Assembly: GCA_024642765.1 (NCBI GenBank)
Contig: JAHEAM010000114.1
Coordinates: 2,927 to 9,911, forward strand
Length of the DNA: 6,985 nucleotides
Direction: 5' to 3'
Source of the DNA: Planctomycetaceae bacterium
GTDB taxonomy: Bacteria > Planctomycetota > Planctomycetia > Pirellulales > Pirellulaceae
Shown here: positions 5,597 to 6,985 of the stretch, in pieces
How the letters are laid out: each line of letters starts with the position of its first letter
How positions within the stretch are numbered: position 1 is the stretch's first letter
Made by a program: the position numbers and the translations under genes
Notes under the pieces: model-generated
What the model saw: the letters and a program-made list of their open reading frames with translations, nothing else
What the model was told of the DNA's origin: nothing
Database searches by the model: none

Positions 5597-6784
5597 ATGA
5601 ACGAATTTTCAGAGTTTCAAAGTCGTTTGCAGCGTCCGCTAGACGTAAAACTTTCTGATTTTCAACGCAATGAGCGCCTCAAACATTTGATTTTTGCGGC
5701 TCAGTTGACCCCTGCGTTGTTGGAAAAACTGCGAAAGATGGCCGATATGATTCGGCAACTTTCGCGAACTCGCGATGGCAACTTGCGTTTGAAGCACATG
5801 TTGGCGCACCGGCGTGCGATGCTTTATTTCACACAGCCCTCAACGCGGACTTTTTTGTCTTTCATGGCTGCGTGTCAGATTTTAGGAATCACTTGCAATG
5901 AGGTTCGCGATCCGTCGACGTCGTCGGAAGTAAAACGCGAATCTAAAGTCGATTCAATTCGGATGTTTAGTAGTTACTTTGATATCATTATCATGCGCAC
6001 GTCGAATCCGATTTTTTCGGAATGCTGTGCCTACCTGATGAATGAATTGGAGTCAGCAGATCAACGCTCTGTTCCTATTATCAACGCCGGCGCGGGGGCT
6101 GAGGAGCATCCCACTCAAGCCTTGCTCGACATGTACACGATTTTGCGCACCTTCAGTCACGACTATAGCCGAGAATCGAAACAATCAAAATTTATCGAAA
6201 TTCAAAAACAATACCCTGACTTATCGCCCGGACCGGGCAACAAGACCTATTTGTTCTGCGGCGATATGGGGCGTGGGCGGACCGTTCGGTCACTTGCCAC
6301 AGTGCTATCGCAGTATGACAACGTGCGAATGTTTTTTGTGGCACCTGACTACGCGGAGCTTGCCATGGATCGGGGGCTCCTTAGGCGATATCGAGACCGC
6401 GGCGTTGACGTTCATGAATTTCATTCTCTCGACGCAACTTTCGATGGCCGGCCGATATTGGCATTGACGGACTGCCTCTACATGACGCGAATTCAACGCG
6501 AGCACAATTCCGATAAGGCTGAAAAGGATTTAGCTGCCCTCGACCTTTCACCATTTCAGTTTACACCGCTTAGGGCAACGGTGCTGAAGTCCTATGCACC
6601 CATCATGCACCCTTTTCCGCGTGATAGCGTTACGAACGAGATTCCAACTGAGATCGATTCCGACTCGCGCGCGATGTACTTTCGGCAGGCACGTAACGGA
6701 ATGTGGATTCGAGCTGCATTGCTGGTGCATTTGTTTGACGCGGCAGAAGAATTGATCGATATCTATGGCGAAGTTCGGCGATAG
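5597..6784 (+). CDS. pyrB: Aspartate carbamoyltransferase, enlarged form
   Basis: This enzyme joins carbamoyl phosphate and aspartate to form N-carbamoyl-aspartate, the committed step of pyrimidine synthesis. Carbamoyl-phosphate-domain motifs are present: QPSTRTFLSF at 80-89, an 80s-loop equivalent with Ser109/Ser110, Lys113 and Glu115, Arg134 in IIIMR, and HPTQALLDMYTI at 171-182. Aspartate-domain motifs follow: CGDMGRGRTVRSLA at 221-234, LYMTRIQRE at 294-302, MHPFPR at 337-342 and YFRQARNGMWIRAALL at 361-376. The HP-x-PR segment and the Arg298/Gln300 pair fit aspartate rather than ornithine carbamoyltransferase. At 395 residues it exceeds the usual length of about 310: it has roughly 28 extra N-terminal residues and an insertion of about 24 at 183-220. 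His303 sits where E. coli has Arg234, and Phe340 where it has Leu267. No pyrI or pyrC is adjacent. The start is supported by an upstream GGAA (5589-5592), which is weak. Confidence 0.93.
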   Translation: MNEFSEFQSRLQRPLDVKLSDFQRNERLKHLIFAAQLTPALLEKLRKMADMIRQLSRTRDGNLRLKHMLAHRRAMLYFTQPSTRTFLSFMAACQILGITCNEVRDPSTSSEVKRESKVDSIRMFSSYFDIIIMRTSNPIFSECCAYLMNELESADQRSVPIINAGAGAEEHPTQALLDMYTILRTFSHDYSRESKQSKFIEIQKQYPDLSPGPGNKTYLFCGDMGRGRTVRSLATVLSQYDNVRMFFVAPDYAELAMDRGLLRRYRDRGVDVHEFHSLDATFDGRPILALTDCLYMTRIQREHNSDKAEKDLAALDLSPFQFTPLRATVLKSYAPIMHPFPRDSVTNEIPTEIDSDSRAMYFRQARNGMWIRAALLVHLFDAAEELIDIYGEVRR

Positions 6785-6802
6785 CTCAGTGAAAGAATTG
6801 CA

Positions 6803-6838
6803 AATACACCGCAACTGAATTCATCGATGCGGGGTATT
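6803..6838 (+). other. Imperfect hairpin downstream of pyrB
   Basis: Arms at 6803-6813 and 6828-6838 pair over 11 positions with one mismatch (6808/6833) around a 14-nt loop, starting 19 nt after the pyrB stop. No T-run follows, so it may be a transcript-end structure rather than a classic intrinsic terminator. Confidence 0.35.
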
Positions 6839-6920
6839 AACAAGTCCCAAAAAACGCCCCAAAAGTGGTTTTTAACAATTTCGATCGGGCTTGGAGCGAT
6901 TGGCGAATTATGTGAAGATT

Positions 6921-6985
6921 ATGTCGCGTTTGAATCAAGTCATTGCGGATATGGCCTCAAGTGATCGTACAAACGCGAAAAAAAC
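6921..6985 (+). CDS. Possible 5' end of a gene cut by the window edge
   Basis: An ATG at 6921 opens a frame that runs without a stop to the window end, 21 full codons beginning MSRLNQVIADMASSDRTNAK. The frame is also open upstream to about 6876, with alternative TTG (6891) and GTG (6912) starts. All three minus-strand frames meet a stop within about 45 nt of the window edge, so the plus reading is somewhat preferred. The fragment is too short to identify, and chance is a real alternative. Confidence 0.25.
   Translation, partial: MSRLNQVIADMASSDRTNAKK

Noticed and set aside
5473..5658. 61-residue plus-strand frame upstream of and overlapping pyrB
   Set aside because: It overlaps the pyrB start in another frame, has no Shine-Dalgarno or family resemblance, and its length is within chance.
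6305..6814. Minus-strand frames antisense to the 3' part of pyrB
   Set aside because: They lie opposite clearly conserved pyrB motifs and show no independent features.

Overview
The window looks like ordinary chromosomal DNA from a planctomycete, probably a Pirellulaceae-type relative. This is an inference. It rests on a PEP-CTERM exported protein, a secreted DUF3472-like protein, a very short Arg/Lys-rich protein of a type common in Planctomycetes, a class II DAHP synthase, moderate GC content, and mostly weak or absent Shine-Dalgarno sequences. Nothing resembles a phage, plasmid, transposon, CRISPR array, tRNA or rRNA.

Layout. 1-774 (+) is the 3' part of a PEP-CTERM protein gene, closed by a strong intrinsic terminator at 811-843. 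862-2667 (+) encodes a 601-residue secreted protein with a DUF3472-like core and a C-terminal fibronectin-III-like domain. After a 174-nt spacer with several small hairpins, 2842-4206 (+) encodes a class II DAHP synthase, the first step of aromatic amino acid synthesis. Two minus-strand genes face it: an N-terminally anchored FKBP-type peptidyl-prolyl isomerase (5320-4748) and, downstream of it, a 60-residue basic protein (4596-4414). The 151 nt between those two hold two hairpins. A 276-nt divergent spacer with a perfect 12-bp inverted repeat separates the FKBP gene from 5597-6784 (+), an enlarged aspartate carbamoyltransferase (pyrB) for pyrimidine synthesis. The last 201 nt hold one imperfect hairpin and possibly the first codons of another plus-strand gene cut by the window edge. 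No gene-free stretch exceeds 300 nt.

The genes do not form one pathway or operon. Two are core biosynthetic enzymes (aromatics, pyrimidines), three encode exported or envelope proteins, and one is a small unknown. The points most worth a second look are family-level deviations in the two enzymes, the small basic protein, the unknown secreted protein, and the inverted repeats flanking the FKBP gene. I see no clear evidence of a wholly new system.
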